DNA of 64,000 nucleotides from Salsuginibacillus kocurii DSM 18087 (GCF_000377705.1 NZ_KB898626.1:298627-362626); one strand, 5' to 3'. Shown: positions 53,738 to 63,219, counted from the stretch's first letter. The notes: a model not told the origin generated them from the sequence alone. A program made the numbers and translations.

Positions 53738-54703
53738 ATGTACAAATATATATTACGACGTGTACTTGTCTTCATTCCGATGCTTCTCATCGTCACGGTT
53801 GTCGTGTTCACCCTCGCTTCTCTAGCTCCGGGTGATCCTTTGACCGGACAAACATTGGATCCGAACATTGACCCGGAAGTGTTGGAGGAAAGACGAGAGG
53901 CGATGGGTCTAAATGACCCGCCACACATTCAATACTGGAATTGGCTCACAGAGGTATCTCAAGGTAATCTCGGTGATTCACTGCATTACTCCGGGCGTAC
54001 AGTGGAAGAGCTGATTATATCACGTGTGCCAAACACAATATATTTAGCGGTCTTTTCACTGTTCATTACAATTAGTGTAGGACTTCCCATCGGAATTTAT
54101 TCAGCACGTAAACAGTACACGGTCGTAGACTATACAGCGACAACATTTGGTTTCTTTGGGCTTTCAATGCCGAACTTTTTCTTTGCGTTAATTGCGATTT
54201 ACTTTTTCTCTTTCCAGCTCGGCTGGTTTCCACCTAGGGGAACGGTGTCATCGACGAGTTTGACAGGGTTCGAATCGTTTATTGACCGGCTGCACCATTT
54301 GATCTTGCCTGGTATTACACTCGGGCTATCCAGTACAGCGATTTATATGCGCTACATTCGTTCTGAAGTTCTTGATGTGATGGGTAGCGATTATATTCGC
54401 ACTGCCCGTGCGAAAGGATTAACTGAACGCAGCGTGCTTTATAAACATACGCTTAGAAATTCCCTCATTCCGATTATTACACTGATGGGCTTTGAGTTTG
54501 GAACTCTTTTAAGCGGAGCAGTAATCGTTGAATCTGTCTTTAGTTTTCCTGGCATGGGACAATTGTTCCTGGTAGGAATCGAGAATCAGGATTTCCCACT
54601 AATTATGGGAATCAATCTGATTGTGGGCGTGACAATATTAGCTGGAAACTTACTGGCGGACATTCTCTATGCAGTTGTCGATCCGCGAATTCGCTACGAT
54701 TGA
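53738..54703 (+). CDS. appB: Oligopeptide ABC transporter permease (AppB type)
   Basis: A 321-residue permease with six transmembrane helices, the first at about 9-29 (VFIPMLLIVTVVVFTLASLAPGD). The EAA-loop region contains SDYIRTARAKGLTERSVLYK. Other motifs are GLSMPNFFFALIAIYFF and GAVIVESVFSFPGMGQL. AGGAGGAG lies 6 bp before ATG. appC follows after 11 bp. Confidence 0.93.
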   Translation: MYKYILRRVLVFIPMLLIVTVVVFTLASLAPGDPLTGQTLDPNIDPEVLEERREAMGLNDPPHIQYWNWLTEVSQGNLGDSLHYSGRTVEELIISRVPNTIYLAVFSLFITISVGLPIGIYSARKQYTVVDYTATTFGFFGLSMPNFFFALIAIYFFSFQLGWFPPRGTVSSTSLTGFESFIDRLHHLILPGITLGLSSTAIYMRYIRSEVLDVMGSDYIRTARAKGLTERSVLYKHTLRNSLIPIITLMGFEFGTLLSGAVIVESVFSFPGMGQLFLVGIENQDFPLIMGINLIVGVTILAGNLLADILYAVVDPRIRYD

Positions 54704-54714
54704 GGTGAAGTGAC

Positions 54715-55671
54715 ATGAGTGATCATAAAAGAAGCACAAATGAAGATAGTCAACATCCGTCTCAGCCACCTGAACCGAGCGAAGGAAACGAGATGACAAA
54801 AAAAGAAAAAGAACATAGTCCGACGAGGATTGTGTTAAAACGGTTTTTAAAAAATAAAATGGCCGTTTTAGGAATTGTCTTGCTAGTGCTTATCACTATT
54901 ATTTCCTTTAGTGCCCCGCTCATTACGGATCACGACCCAACAAGTACGGATATGCTAAATATTCATGCAGATCCTGATGATGAGCATTTGCTCGGGACAA
55001 ATGGAGTGGGACAAGATAACTTTGCCCGTCTTCTCTATGGCGGCCAAGTTTCAATTCAAATCGGGGTCTATATTGCAATTATGGTAACAGCTATTGGTGT
55101 AGTGTTAGGATCACTTGCTGGTTATTATGGGGGTAAAGTCGACGGAATTATCATGAGGTTTACAGATCTATTCTTAATCTTTCCGTTCTTGCTTATGGTA
55201 CTTACCGTTGTAACGATTCTTGAAGAGACCTCTCTCTTAATTTTGGTTGTGACCCTTGGTTTGATTGTCTGGCCAAATATAACAAGGATTTTACGAGGAA
55301 CGTATTTGACGTTACGAGAACAAGAATATGTTCTGAGTGCACGGTCAATCGGCGCTTCGGATTTTCGGATTATTATAAAGCATTTGATTCCAAATGCCAT
55401 TGGTCCGATTATCGTCAATGCTACCGTTATTATGGCCCAAATGATTATTTTAGAAGCTGCTTTAAGCTTTATCGGCTTTGGTATACCTGAACCAACGCCA
55501 ACGTGGGGATCGATGTTGAATGAAGCCCGGAATTTAGGGATTTTGACAGGGCAGCCTCATATGTGGCTACCGCCTGGTTTGCTGATTGTACTCACGGTAC
55601 TATCTATTAACTTTATTGGTGATGCATTGCGGGACGCATTTGACCCGAAAAGTAAATCTCGTTCTTCCTAG
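54715..55671 (+). CDS. appC: Oligopeptide ABC transporter permease (AppC type)
   Basis: A 318-residue permease. A hydrophilic N-terminal extension of about 45 residues (Ser, Pro, Glu-rich) precedes the conserved VLKRFLKNKMAVLGIVLLVL. Six transmembrane helices follow. The EAA loop contains QEYVLSARSIGASDFRIIIK, and SFIGFGIPEPTPTWGSML matches the DppC/OppC family. It is the last gene of the operon, and a strong terminator follows. Confidence 0.93.
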   Translation: MSDHKRSTNEDSQHPSQPPEPSEGNEMTKKEKEHSPTRIVLKRFLKNKMAVLGIVLLVLITIISFSAPLITDHDPTSTDMLNIHADPDDEHLLGTNGVGQDNFARLLYGGQVSIQIGVYIAIMVTAIGVVLGSLAGYYGGKVDGIIMRFTDLFLIFPFLLMVLTVVTILEETSLLILVVTLGLIVWPNITRILRGTYLTLREQEYVLSARSIGASDFRIIIKHLIPNAIGPIIVNATVIMAQMIILEAALSFIGFGIPEPTPTWGSMLNEARNLGILTGQPHMWLPPGLLIVLTVLSINFIGDALRDAFDPKSKSRSS

Positions 55672-55687
55672 ATAACCATGTTAAGAC

Positions 55688-55725
55688 AAGGGGACTGTGG
55701 CTAAAACCAGTCCCCTTTCTTTTTA
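55688..55725 (+). terminator. Terminator of the app operon
   Basis: AAGGGGACTG / CAGTCCCCTT, a 10-bp GC-rich stem, followed by TCTTTTTAA. Confidence 0.9.
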
Positions 55726-55934
55726 ATTGAAGCCAAAAAATGGCGTCATTTTTCAGTTGGAGTCTATCTATATTTCAATTACTTTGACGACCAGTGAGAA
55801 GTAGGGCGATACGTAGTTGTTGTTTTGTGTTTAATGAGCGATTAAAAATTAAATTAAATTTTTTTTGGGATTTCCCTTGCTAGTGATTGGTTGCTGTGCT
55901 ATTATAATTCTTGTCGGAAAAAGTTTGATCACAC

Positions 55935-56027
55935 GGAGGAGTACCCAAGTTCGGCTGAAGGGAGCGGTCTTGAAAACCGCCAGGGGCTTCACGGCCCGCG
56001 GGGGTTCGAATCCCTCCTCCTCCGCCA
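55935..56027 (+). tRNA. tRNA-Ser (TGA)
   Basis: A 93-nt class II tRNA with a long variable arm. The acceptor GGAGGAG pairs with CTCCTCC, the anticodon loop CTTGAAA carries TGA, the T loop is TTCGAAT, and CCA is encoded. Confidence 0.97.
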
Positions 56028-56062
56028 TTTTTATTAACAAAGTATTTACATATACGTAGATT

Positions 56063-56102
56063 AAAGCATAACTTGGCTATATTGCCGGTTATGCTTTTTT
56101 TA
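56063..56102 (+). terminator. Terminator of tRNA-Ser
   Basis: AAAGCATAAC / GTTATGCTTT, a 10-bp stem with a 15-nt loop, followed by TTTTATT. Confidence 0.85.
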
Positions 56103-56268
56103 TTTAGCGGTGGGGGAAGGGACGTTGCTAGGTTGTACCTTTACACAGAAGATCTTTGAATTTGCTGCAGACAATGCTTGCATGACCTCGAGAAACCTCC
56201 CGGTGGAGTATTCAGCTGTCTTTTCTTTTCCCACGGAAATCTCCACGCGCATTTTTAACGGTTTGAGC

Positions 56269-56976
56269 TCAATTCAGCCGTTCAAAAGGATAAAACTTCA
56301 CATGTTTGGTTGGACAGTAATGAACGAGGGGAGAGGTGTGTCCGATAGGCTCCGGAAGAAAATTGAGCAATTGATTTTGATGGAGTTCAAGTTTGGCCTC
56401 CTGCAGCTTCCAGGGCTCATGATAGATAGGTCCTTTCGTAACTTTTCCTTGTTTCGCTTTCCATAAGCTGTAGCGTTCGGTGAGCCAATACGTTAAAGAC
56501 GAAGCAGCTGGGTAATAAGGCTCTGAGACCGGAGCATAGTTACAAGAGAAAGAGACGTCGGGCTGGCTGTTATGGCGCCTTTGACTAGAATAGTGAATGA
56601 TACCTTGTTTTTTTCTATGTTTCATTACAGCGTGGAAATAAGGGAGACCTGCAATCATTCTGGCGCCAATTACTGCTAATGGAGAATCAGCGTCCATCGT
56701 TAAAAAGTAAACACCATGCTCTCCTTTATATTTCACATAGGTTCGAACATTCAGCTCTAGAAACGGACTTAATGAAAGGAATTCTCCTAGCTTCCGTGCT
56801 TTATTATTCGTCCCCAAAAAGGGTACAATACTTATCCAGGCACTATCTTTAAAATGATCGAGTTCAAGTGGAGAGGGGATAAAGGGTGCTAGTATAGATG
56901 GGGCTACCGGCCAATGAATAAATAATAAGTCTTCCCATGTTTGTTGAGCGAGCCATGGTTTGTGTAGATTACTCAT
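56269..56976 (-). CDS. DUF2071 (YqjF-like) family protein
   Basis: A 235-residue protein resembling DUF2071/COG3361: HKPWLAQQTWEDLLFIHWPV, LAPFIPSPLELDHF, AWISIVPFL, ELNVRTYVKYKGEHGVYFL. No catalytic role is established. I chose ATG 56976, six bases after AAGGGG, overlapping the end of the alpha/beta hydrolase by 8 bp; the upstream ATG is too close to that site. The tight coupling suggests a shared role, unknown to me. Confidence 0.82.
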   Translation of the reverse strand: MSNLHKPWLAQQTWEDLLFIHWPVAPSILAPFIPSPLELDHFKDSAWISIVPFLGTNNKARKLGEFLSLSPFLELNVRTYVKYKGEHGVYFLTMDADSPLAVIGARMIAGLPYFHAVMKHRKKQGIIHYSSQRRHNSQPDVSFSCNYAPVSEPYYPAASSLTYWLTERYSLWKAKQGKVTKGPIYHEPWKLQEAKLELHQNQLLNFLPEPIGHTSPLVHYCPTKHVKFYPFERLN

Positions 56977-57760
56977 TTTCATCCCCTTCCCATCTTCTAG
57001 AATAAATACCGCTAATAATTCCATTCACTTCATTTGCTGCTCTGGTCGGAATTTGGTGGGTAGTCCCTGGGATCTTTACAAATTGAAAGTTTGGCAAATG
57101 TTTTTTATACAGGTCAATGTAAGGGCGTGCCACCGGGTCGAATCTTCCGTATATGTAGGTGACAGGGCAGGTAATCGTAGAGAGTTTATCTGTAACTTGG
57201 TACTGCCTCCCTTGGTAATACATATTTTTAACCAGCGTAGGGTAGGAGCGTTTCACCCATTTTTTTAACCAGTGTTTATTATCTTTTCTGTTGGTATGCG
57301 AGATCGCAAGGCCTTCTGCTAATAATGAGCGTAAATCTTTTTCAAAGGTCCACTCACCTATTTTTATTTTTGCATGCAGCATCCATGTACTCACTTCTGG
57401 AAATGTGCAGATTAGAACAAGTCCTGCGGTGCGGTGTGGGTATGAAACTGCAAACTCTTGAGCGGCTGCTCCGCCCATTGAATAACCGCACGGGATAATG
57501 TTATCTAGCTCTAAATGATCTGCTAAGGCCCGAACATCTTCTGCCCATTCTTTCACAGAATGGGTCTTTTTATTACCCGCACTGCTATTTCCATTTCCTA
57601 TTGGATCAAACGTAATAACTTGAAAGTGATCTTTTAATCCTTCTTGTTGTTGTAAAAAGGAAGCAGCACCTAACGCAGGAGGAGGAATAAATACTAAAGC
57701 AGGCCCGCTCCCTACACTTTCATAATAAAGATGAATTCCATTTGAATAAAAATAAGGCAT
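56969..57760 (-). CDS. Alpha/beta hydrolase
   Basis: A 263-residue alpha/beta-hydrolase. The nucleophile elbow GYSMGGAAA has Ser94; the probable acid is Asp208 in YGRFDPVARP and the His is His235 in GTTHQIP. The oxyanion region is FIPPPALGA. Substrate unknown; the family includes esterases and haloperoxidase-like enzymes. It forms a two-gene unit with the DUF2071 gene. The ATG at 57760 follows AGGAGAAATC. Confidence 0.88.
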   Translation of the reverse strand: MPYFYSNGIHLYYESVGSGPALVFIPPPALGAASFLQQQEGLKDHFQVITFDPIGNGNSSAGNKKTHSVKEWAEDVRALADHLELDNIIPCGYSMGGAAAQEFAVSYPHRTAGLVLICTFPEVSTWMLHAKIKIGEWTFEKDLRSLLAEGLAISHTNRKDNKHWLKKWVKRSYPTLVKNMYYQGRQYQVTDKLSTITCPVTYIYGRFDPVARPYIDLYKKHLPNFQFVKIPGTTHQIPTRAANEVNGIISGIYSRRWEGDENE

Positions 57761-58052
57761 GTGATTTCTCCTATCTAATAAAGGGAAAATTGATAGTGCG
57801 CCTAGTTGATATTTGCTAAAGGAATGTGTCAGGCTGAAGATATTTTTAACTATTCCCCTTTCGCTTAGTGTGAAACGTCAAACAAAAGGCAGGCAACGCA
57901 AATGTTATCGTTTCCGCTTATACTTTAGGAGAAGCAAGCAGTAGTGTTTCTAGCGGTTCAAACAACCACTGCTGATCCGCAGGGGAGGTTGAAGCTAAGG
58001 CAAGGGGGGCGTGGATCTTTAAAAAGAACTAAATTTTAAAAAAAGCCAAACA
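57761..58052. other. Gene-free stretch between the hydrolase and the small membrane protein
   Basis: I see no gene or repeat. The region must hold two divergent promoters, neither of which I can assign with confidence. Confidence 0.4.
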
Positions 58053-58493
58053 GTGAGAGTATTTATATTCAGGAAGGGTAGAGGTATAGATGAACGGAGG
58101 GAGAACATCAATTTCTTTTATCTATTTGCAGGGGTTATTACAGCTGTTACAGGGGTCGTGCATGGAATGTGGGGAGAAAAAAAGATAGTGCCTGAATTAA
58201 CGCGGTCGAATATGGTTCCTCTTGCAAAAGCGGGCTTTCATATTGCTTGGCATCAGATTACGGCATTATTACTTATCGTGGGTGGGACTCTTATTCTGCT
58301 CTCTTTCTTATCGTTAGAGCTGACTTATGAATCGGCCGCGGTCCTGGCTGTTGTGCTTTTATCAGGGAACATTGTTATCTTTCTGCTCCTAACCCAAAAG
58401 AAATATCCGCAGGTGTTCAGGAGCACGTTATATCCTATTATCAATTCACTTATCATTATTTTGCTGATGCTAATCGGTTTTTTCTATAAATGA
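58053..58493 (+). CDS. Small four-helix membrane protein, hypothetical
   Basis: A frame of up to 146 residues with four hydrophobic helices (FFYLFAGVITAVTGVVHGMW, ITALLLIVGGTLILLSFL, AAVLAVVLLSGNIVIFLLL, LIIILLMLIGFFY). I recognise no named family. The start is uncertain. GTG 58053 gives the full frame but has no ribosome-binding site. The best site, ACGGAGGG (58094-58101), is followed five bases later only by a rare ATC codon (58107). The protein beginning there would have 129 residues. Confidence 0.7.
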   Translation: MRVFIFRKGRGIDERRENINFFYLFAGVITAVTGVVHGMWGEKKIVPELTRSNMVPLAKAGFHIAWHQITALLLIVGGTLILLSFLSLELTYESAAVLAVVLLSGNIVIFLLLTQKKYPQVFRSTLYPIINSLIIILLMLIGFFYK

Positions 58494-58499
58494 GGAAAA

Positions 58500-58529
58500 G
58501 CAGGTAAAAACCAAAATGTTTTTGCCTGC
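58500..58529 (+). terminator. Terminator after the small membrane protein
   Basis: GCAGGTAAAAAC / GTTTTTGCCTGC, a 12-bp stem with one mismatch and a 6-nt loop; the T tract is weak. Confidence 0.6.
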
Positions 58530-58611
58530 CTGTGTTTTCTTCGTTATTTATTTTATACGTTAATTTTCGACAAACTCAGCTAGAAGATGACATCTTTTAC
58601 CCGGGACTCAC

Positions 58612-58675
58612 GTGCGACAACGTCTTCCCTTTCATTACGATTGATGTCGCCGTGTCTTTTTTTGCCGCGGGCTTT
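58612..58675. repeat. Diverged dispersed repeat (GTGCGAC...TTGATGTCGCC type), copy 1
   Basis: The sequence GTGCGACAACGTCTTCC ... TTCATTACGATTGATGTC ... CGTGTCTTTTTT matches the reverse complement of 61595-61655 at about four of five positions. It has no ORF. It lies downstream of the SpoVAF-like gene. Confidence 0.5.
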
Positions 58676-58732
58676 TTATACTTCTTGGTAAGTTAAAAAC
58701 TTTAGCTGCTGCCCGCATGGATTTGTTCTTTT

Positions 58733-60199
58733 TTATTGACTCGTCTTGTCTTTAGGATTTAAGTAACTGGGTCGTTTGTTCTTTAGAGGAATAGGTGAGC
58801 GCACCAGCGTCTCGAAAAATTCTTTCGGGCTGAACGGAATAAAAGGCCATAAATAAGGGGTGTTTAACGCTTTGGTTGTAACCAATAAGATAAACCATAT
58901 AAACACCGCTACTATAAACCCATGTAAGCTAAAGATGGCAGCACTAATCAGAAAGATTACCCGGAAAAACCGATTGGCCAGGTTAAGTTCATAACTAGGG
59001 GTGGCGTAACCACCAATGACGGCGGCGGCTGTATATAAAATAATTTCTGCTTGAAATAAACCTACCTCTACAGCAATTTCGCCGATTAAAATCGCAGCTA
59101 CTAAACCGAGCGCAGTTGCCAAGGCGTCCGGCGTATGAATAGCGGCCATCCGTAGCATTTCCACACCAAGCTCGGCAATCATAAACTGCCAAAACAAAGG
59201 AAGAGCACCGCTTTCCTCCACTCCAATAAACTCAAGCTGCGCTGGTAAGAGGTCAGGATGTGTGGCAAAAAGAAACCATAACGGTAATACGAATAATGCC
59301 GTAAAGACAGCCGCAAACCTTACCCAACGCAAGGAAAAGCCAATCACTGGTTTTTGCCTGTATTCCTCGGCATGCTGAAGATGATGCCAAAAAGTAGAAG
59401 GGCACATCATTGCACTCGGAGAGCCATCTACTAAAATGAGGACGTGGCCCTCCATTAAATTTACGGCGGAGGTATCGCCTCTTTCGGTATAACGTACTAA
59501 GGGATAAGGGTTAAGGCTTTTTCCGAAAATAAATTCCTCTATTGTTTTCTCCCCCATAGATATCCCGTCAATTTCAATTTTTTCTAGCTTATCTTTTAAT
59601 CGGTCCACGACTTCCATATCGACAATACTATCAATGTAAGAGATGATAACATCTGTTTTTGATCGGGTTCCTATTTGCAGATGTTCCATGACGAGCGAGC
59701 GGTCTCTGACCCGGCGTCGTATGAGTCCTGCATTGAAAACAAGTGTTTCTACGAAGCCATCTCTCGGTCCGCGCACGACTCGCTCCATATCTGGTTCTTC
59801 TGGTTCACGGGCGGGGTACTCCCGGCTGTCTACTAATATAACTTCTGTACATCCTTCAATGATAAAAGCCGTTTGACCGGCTAATACTTGTCCGATAACC
59901 TCTTCAAGATCTTCTGATGTCTCGGTTTCTTGGTGGGGAATAACCGTATGCATGAGAGTATCGATTGGATCTTTGCGCAAAGCCCCTTCTTCAAGAGCCT
60001 TTACGCACTTTATAACTTCAATGATAGAAAGGTCGTCGATGAAGCCATCAACAAAAAACATCCCTATCTTCCGTCCGCCTGCTTCAATTTTATGATGGAT
60101 AATATCGAAATTATCCTCGATACGCATTTCTTTCAACAGATAATCGATATTTTTGCTGAACTCTTTAGAAACTGGCACCTGGGTCCCTGGTTTACCCAT
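58733..60199 (-). CDS. SpoVAF-like spore germination protein (GerA-A family)
   Basis: A 488-residue protein. The hydrophilic N-terminal half (about 1-285) has KIGMFFVDGFIDD and EGHVLILVDGSPSAM. It is followed by CPSTFWHHLQHAEEYRQKP and FSLRWVRF, typical of SpoVAF rather than classical GerAA, then about five transmembrane helices with ELGVEMLRMAAIHTPDALAT and GGYATPSYELNLANRFFR. It should lie in the forespore inner membrane and act in germination with SpoVA/GerA-type complexes. It is alone here, with no spoVA or ger genes next to it. Confidence 0.82.
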   Translation of the reverse strand: MGKPGTQVPVSKEFSKNIDYLLKEMRIEDNFDIIHHKIEAGGRKIGMFFVDGFIDDLSIIEVIKCVKALEEGALRKDPIDTLMHTVIPHQETETSEDLEEVIGQVLAGQTAFIIEGCTEVILVDSREYPAREPEEPDMERVVRGPRDGFVETLVFNAGLIRRRVRDRSLVMEHLQIGTRSKTDVIISYIDSIVDMEVVDRLKDKLEKIEIDGISMGEKTIEEFIFGKSLNPYPLVRYTERGDTSAVNLMEGHVLILVDGSPSAMMCPSTFWHHLQHAEEYRQKPVIGFSLRWVRFAAVFTALFVLPLWFLFATHPDLLPAQLEFIGVEESGALPLFWQFMIAELGVEMLRMAAIHTPDALATALGLVAAILIGEIAVEVGLFQAEIILYTAAAVIGGYATPSYELNLANRFFRVIFLISAAIFSLHGFIVAVFIWFILLVTTKALNTPYLWPFIPFSPKEFFETLVRSPIPLKNKRPSYLNPKDKTSQ

Positions 60200-60477
60200 A
60201 GCATCGATCCTTCCTGTTTAGTTATGTTAAAGAGGGAGCAGTAAGAAGGCTCTTTAATAGGCAAAATCAAAAGACACTCGGCTCTCAAATGGGCTAAAGA
60301 ATGGTTACATGTAATCTACCTGGCTCATAGAGAGAAGTGGTCTTACTTAACATGTTCTGCTTCTTGGGAAATTAAACATTTTTAGTGTAAATATAGTTGT
60401 CGGGGCTCATGATTTGGCAGATAAGCTTAGTTTCTATGTGAGGCAAATATAAAAAGTGGATTACATAAACACATTTA
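60200..60477. other. Gene-free stretch upstream of the SpoVAF-like gene
   Basis: No credible gene. It should carry the sporulation promoter, but I could not assign one with confidence. Confidence 0.4.
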
Positions 60478-60512
60478 AAATCCCAATCCGCTTTTCGGAT
60501 CGGGATTTTTAT
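60478..60512 (-). terminator. Terminator of the methyltransferase gene
   Basis: AAATCCCaATCCG / CGGATcGGGATTT forms a 12-bp stem with one mismatch. T residues follow on both strands, so it could act both ways. Confidence 0.7.
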
Positions 60513-60582
60513 TGATAAATATAAGTAGAAAAAACGTAAGAGTTCCGCTTCTGGGTAAAGGACAGGCACGGCAAAGGGGAGG

Positions 60583-61212
60583 CTAAGCTTTTTTACATAC
60601 AGCAATACCGAGCGGGTAACGAAGGTTCGGGCGTTTTTCTTTTTCAATAGCTACTCCATTTTGATAATAAAACTGAATGTCTAGGTACGGTGCATTCACT
60701 TCATCAAATAAAGTATGGAATTCACGTTCCGTTAACTGATGGTAGTGAAAAGGGGAATTACATGGTTTGCCACGCCCTTGGCCAAATGGGGTAGATAGAA
60801 CGAGTGTACCTCCAGGCTTTAACAGTTCAAAAATATTAGTTAAGAATTCCCGGTCGTCAGGCACGTGTTCAATCGTCTCAAACGATAAAATGGTGTCAAA
60901 AGTTCCAATTTCTTTTTTAAACGCCGGGTTGTTGGCATCGCCTTGCTGAAAACGCATCGACGGGTGGTTATAGGTTTTATGAGCGTAATTGACAGTATCT
61001 TTGTCAATATCCACCCCGATGATTTCTGTGATCTGTTTCTTGCGGGATTTGGCGGTCATTTGCGTGCCATACCCTGTTCCGCAGGCAATATCTAAAACGC
61101 GCCCCTCTGCATAAGGGAGAGCAAAATAATACCTGGCGAGATGCTCCAGCAATAACCCATTGCTCGGCTTCATCTCGTTAGGGATAATCCGTTCTCCTGT
61201 ATCTTCTAACAA
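60583..61212 (-). CDS. Class I SAM-dependent methyltransferase
   Basis: A 209-residue methyltransferase. Motif I is RVLDIACGTGYGTQM (about 38-52), the acidic motif II is IIGVDID, motif IV has DTILSFETIEHVPD, and a post-IV LLKPGGTLVLSTPFG follows. This is the UbiE/COQ5-like methyltransferase-11 type; the substrate cannot be read. The start is ATG 61212. It is monocistronic, with its own terminator. Confidence 0.85.
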   Translation of the reverse strand: MLEDTGERIIPNEMKPSNGLLLEHLARYYFALPYAEGRVLDIACGTGYGTQMTAKSRKKQITEIIGVDIDKDTVNYAHKTYNHPSMRFQQGDANNPAFKKEIGTFDTILSFETIEHVPDDREFLTNIFELLKPGGTLVLSTPFGQGRGKPCNSPFHYHQLTEREFHTLFDEVNAPYLDIQFYYQNGVAIEKEKRPNLRYPLGIAVCKKA

Positions 61213-61332
61213 GCTTAATCACCGCTATCTATTAAATGAATTAATATCATCATAAGTGAAAAGGCTCTTAATAATCAATTTTTTTGTAAGACTGTTTTCG
61301 CAAACTTTGCTGTTATTAAAAATTTGCCGAAT

Positions 61333-61406
61333 AAGCGAAAGGCGGTGACTCGTGCGGGAAAATGGGCAGCTATGCCTCCGCCTGTAGCGAACGCACGGGG
61401 TATCCC
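61333..61406. repeat. Diverged GACTC-TGCGGGAA-type intergenic repeat
   Basis: GCGAAAGGCGGTGACTCGTG, CGGGAAAA, GCCTCCGCCTGTAGCGAACG and CACGGGG blocks resemble a repeat type common in Bacillaceae intergenic DNA. Related sequences are at 27095-27180 and 48612-48712. Confidence 0.4.
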
Positions 61407-61479
61407 TTTTAAAAAGAAAACCATCTTTTAGAAAACAGCTTTTATAATAAGAACAAGAGATATAAGACTTTACCCCGTT

Positions 61480-61495
61480 TGTTTCACATGAAACA
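61480..61495. promoter_or_regulatory. parS-like site (one mismatch)
   Basis: TGTTTCACATGAAACA differs from the consensus TGTTTCACGTGAAACA at one central base. B. subtilis has several such sites near the origin, some with one mismatch, and they still bind ParB. Confidence 0.75.
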
Positions 61496-61594
61496 ATTGG
61501 AAAAAACAGTATCGTTAATAAAAGATATCATGAATGTAAAGAAGGGTGTTTCCAGAACATTGTTCGTCTTCAAAACTGAAAGAAGCGGAAGGAG

Positions 61595-61655
61595 AAACCC
61601 GCGAAAAAAGACACGGGGACATCAAACGTAATGAAGATGAAGCCGATGTCGCACT
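61595..61655. repeat. Diverged dispersed repeat, copy 2 (reverse orientation)
   Basis: The reverse complement reads GTGCGACATCGGCTTC ... TTCATTACGTTTGATGTC ... CCGTGTCTTTTTT, matching 58612-58675. A weaker relative is at 33332-33390. Confidence 0.5.
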
Positions 61656-61939
61656 TCTATCTGTGATGAAAGAGAGGTGCTTCCAATAACGTCTTCCGAG
61701 AACAGACTATAAGGAAACCTCTTTTTAATAATCTGCTATACATATAAACATTAATAATCTATACTCGTATCTCTACTTCATTCGTAAGCCTGCTCTTGTA
61801 TACGGAAGTGCCAAGCAGGTGATGGAATTAGGGACGCTTAGCGTCGGACAAGAAAATAACTTCCCCCTAAAGTGGCTTACGAAAATAACATGCATGAGCA
61901 TATAATGAATGTTTTTCCGTTAGAAATATGAGTACTTGA

Positions 61940-62434
<495 letters not shown>

Positions 62435-62502
62435 GGGTTGGTACTCATCAAAAAATCGTGGTATTCTTTTCAAAGAATGACACCTTATAAAGGAGGATTC
62501 GC

Positions 62503-62673
62503 ATGCGTCCCAACCAATTTTCTGCGGAGACGGCTCAGATGATTGCTGATAAGTTAAACATGCCTCTAGAACATGTGATGCACACCCCCCCTCATATTTT
62601 GACAGCTAAATTGGCTGAACTTGAAGAAAAAGGCCAAACGACTGAAGTAGACAAAAACTCTTCAAACGATTAA
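62503..62673 (+). CDS. YycC-like small protein
   Basis: A 56-codon gene with a strong AAAGGAGG site 8 bp before ATG. The protein starts RPNQFSAETAQMIADKLNMP and contains LEHVMHTPPHILTAKLAELE, matching the pattern I recall for the YycC-like family in Bacillaceae. Function unknown. It is too short for many gene callers. It lies between tadA and the SRP RNA gene. Confidence 0.8.
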   Translation: MRPNQFSAETAQMIADKLNMPLEHVMHTPPHILTAKLAELEEKGQTTEVDKNSSND

Positions 62674-62683
62674 TAATTTCCCC

Positions 62684-62712
62684 TTGCGTTTATTAGAGGA
62701 AAAAGATATACT
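62684..62712 (+). promoter_or_regulatory. SigA-type promoter of the SRP RNA gene
   Basis: TTGCGT (62684-62689), 17 bp and TATACT (62707-62712), about 47 bp upstream of the mature 5' end. Confidence 0.7.
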
Positions 62713-62758
62713 ATAGATTGCGCTGAAAAACAGTGCCTAATTATTCGTTATCATATTT

Positions 62759-63027
62759 GCCGTGCTAAGTGGGGAGGTAGCGGTGCCCTGTAACTCGCAA
62801 TCCGCTAGAGCGAGGCTGAATCCCTTCTCGAGGTTTTGTTTCTGTGAGGTCTGACCTGAGCACGTGGTGTTGACATCCGGGTTCTGCGCAACGGAAACCC
62901 GTGAACCCTGTCAGGTCCGGAAGGAAGCAGCAGTAAGCGGTCATTTCTGTGTGCCGCAGAGTAGCCTGGATCGAGCTAACGACTCAGGTAGCGCTTATGG
63001 AAACAGAATCGAAAGAAGGTGCACGGC
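62759..63027 (+). ncRNA. ffs: Signal recognition particle RNA, large Bacillus type (scRNA)
   Basis: About 269 nt. The 5' end GCCGTGC pairs with the 3' end GCACGGC. The conserved Alu-domain start GGTGCCCTGTAAC is followed by the S-domain core CAGGTCCGGAAGGAAGCAGC (Ffh-binding loop), then GCCGCAGAGTAGCCTGG, CGAGCTAACGACT and GAAGGTGCACGG. This is the Bacillus 6S-like SRP RNA with an Alu domain, which pairs with Ffh and HBsu to target membrane proteins. Confidence 0.95.
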
Positions 63028-63055
63028 TTTATACATAGGCTATAGAAACACACCA

Positions 63056-63083
63056 GGCTTCCGGAGACGGAAGCCGTTTTTTT
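63056..63083 (+). terminator. Terminator of the SRP RNA gene
   Basis: GGCTTCCG-gaga-CGGAAGCC, an 8-bp GC-rich stem, followed by GTTTTTTT. Confidence 0.92.
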
Positions 63084-63219
63084 ACAGGTAGGAAATCAAA
63101 GCTGCGCTGAACACGAACGGAAATAAATTGTTCAAAACGAATAGCGAATCTGTTTTGAAAACTCTTAGTGTACAAAGTATAATTAAAGTGGATTCGAAAT
63201 GCGTGAGGGAGGGTATTTA

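Noticed and set aside
56110-56466. 118-codon plus-strand frame after tRNA-Ser
   Set aside because: It lies mostly antisense to the DUF2071 gene, whose minus-strand protein is clearly a real family member.
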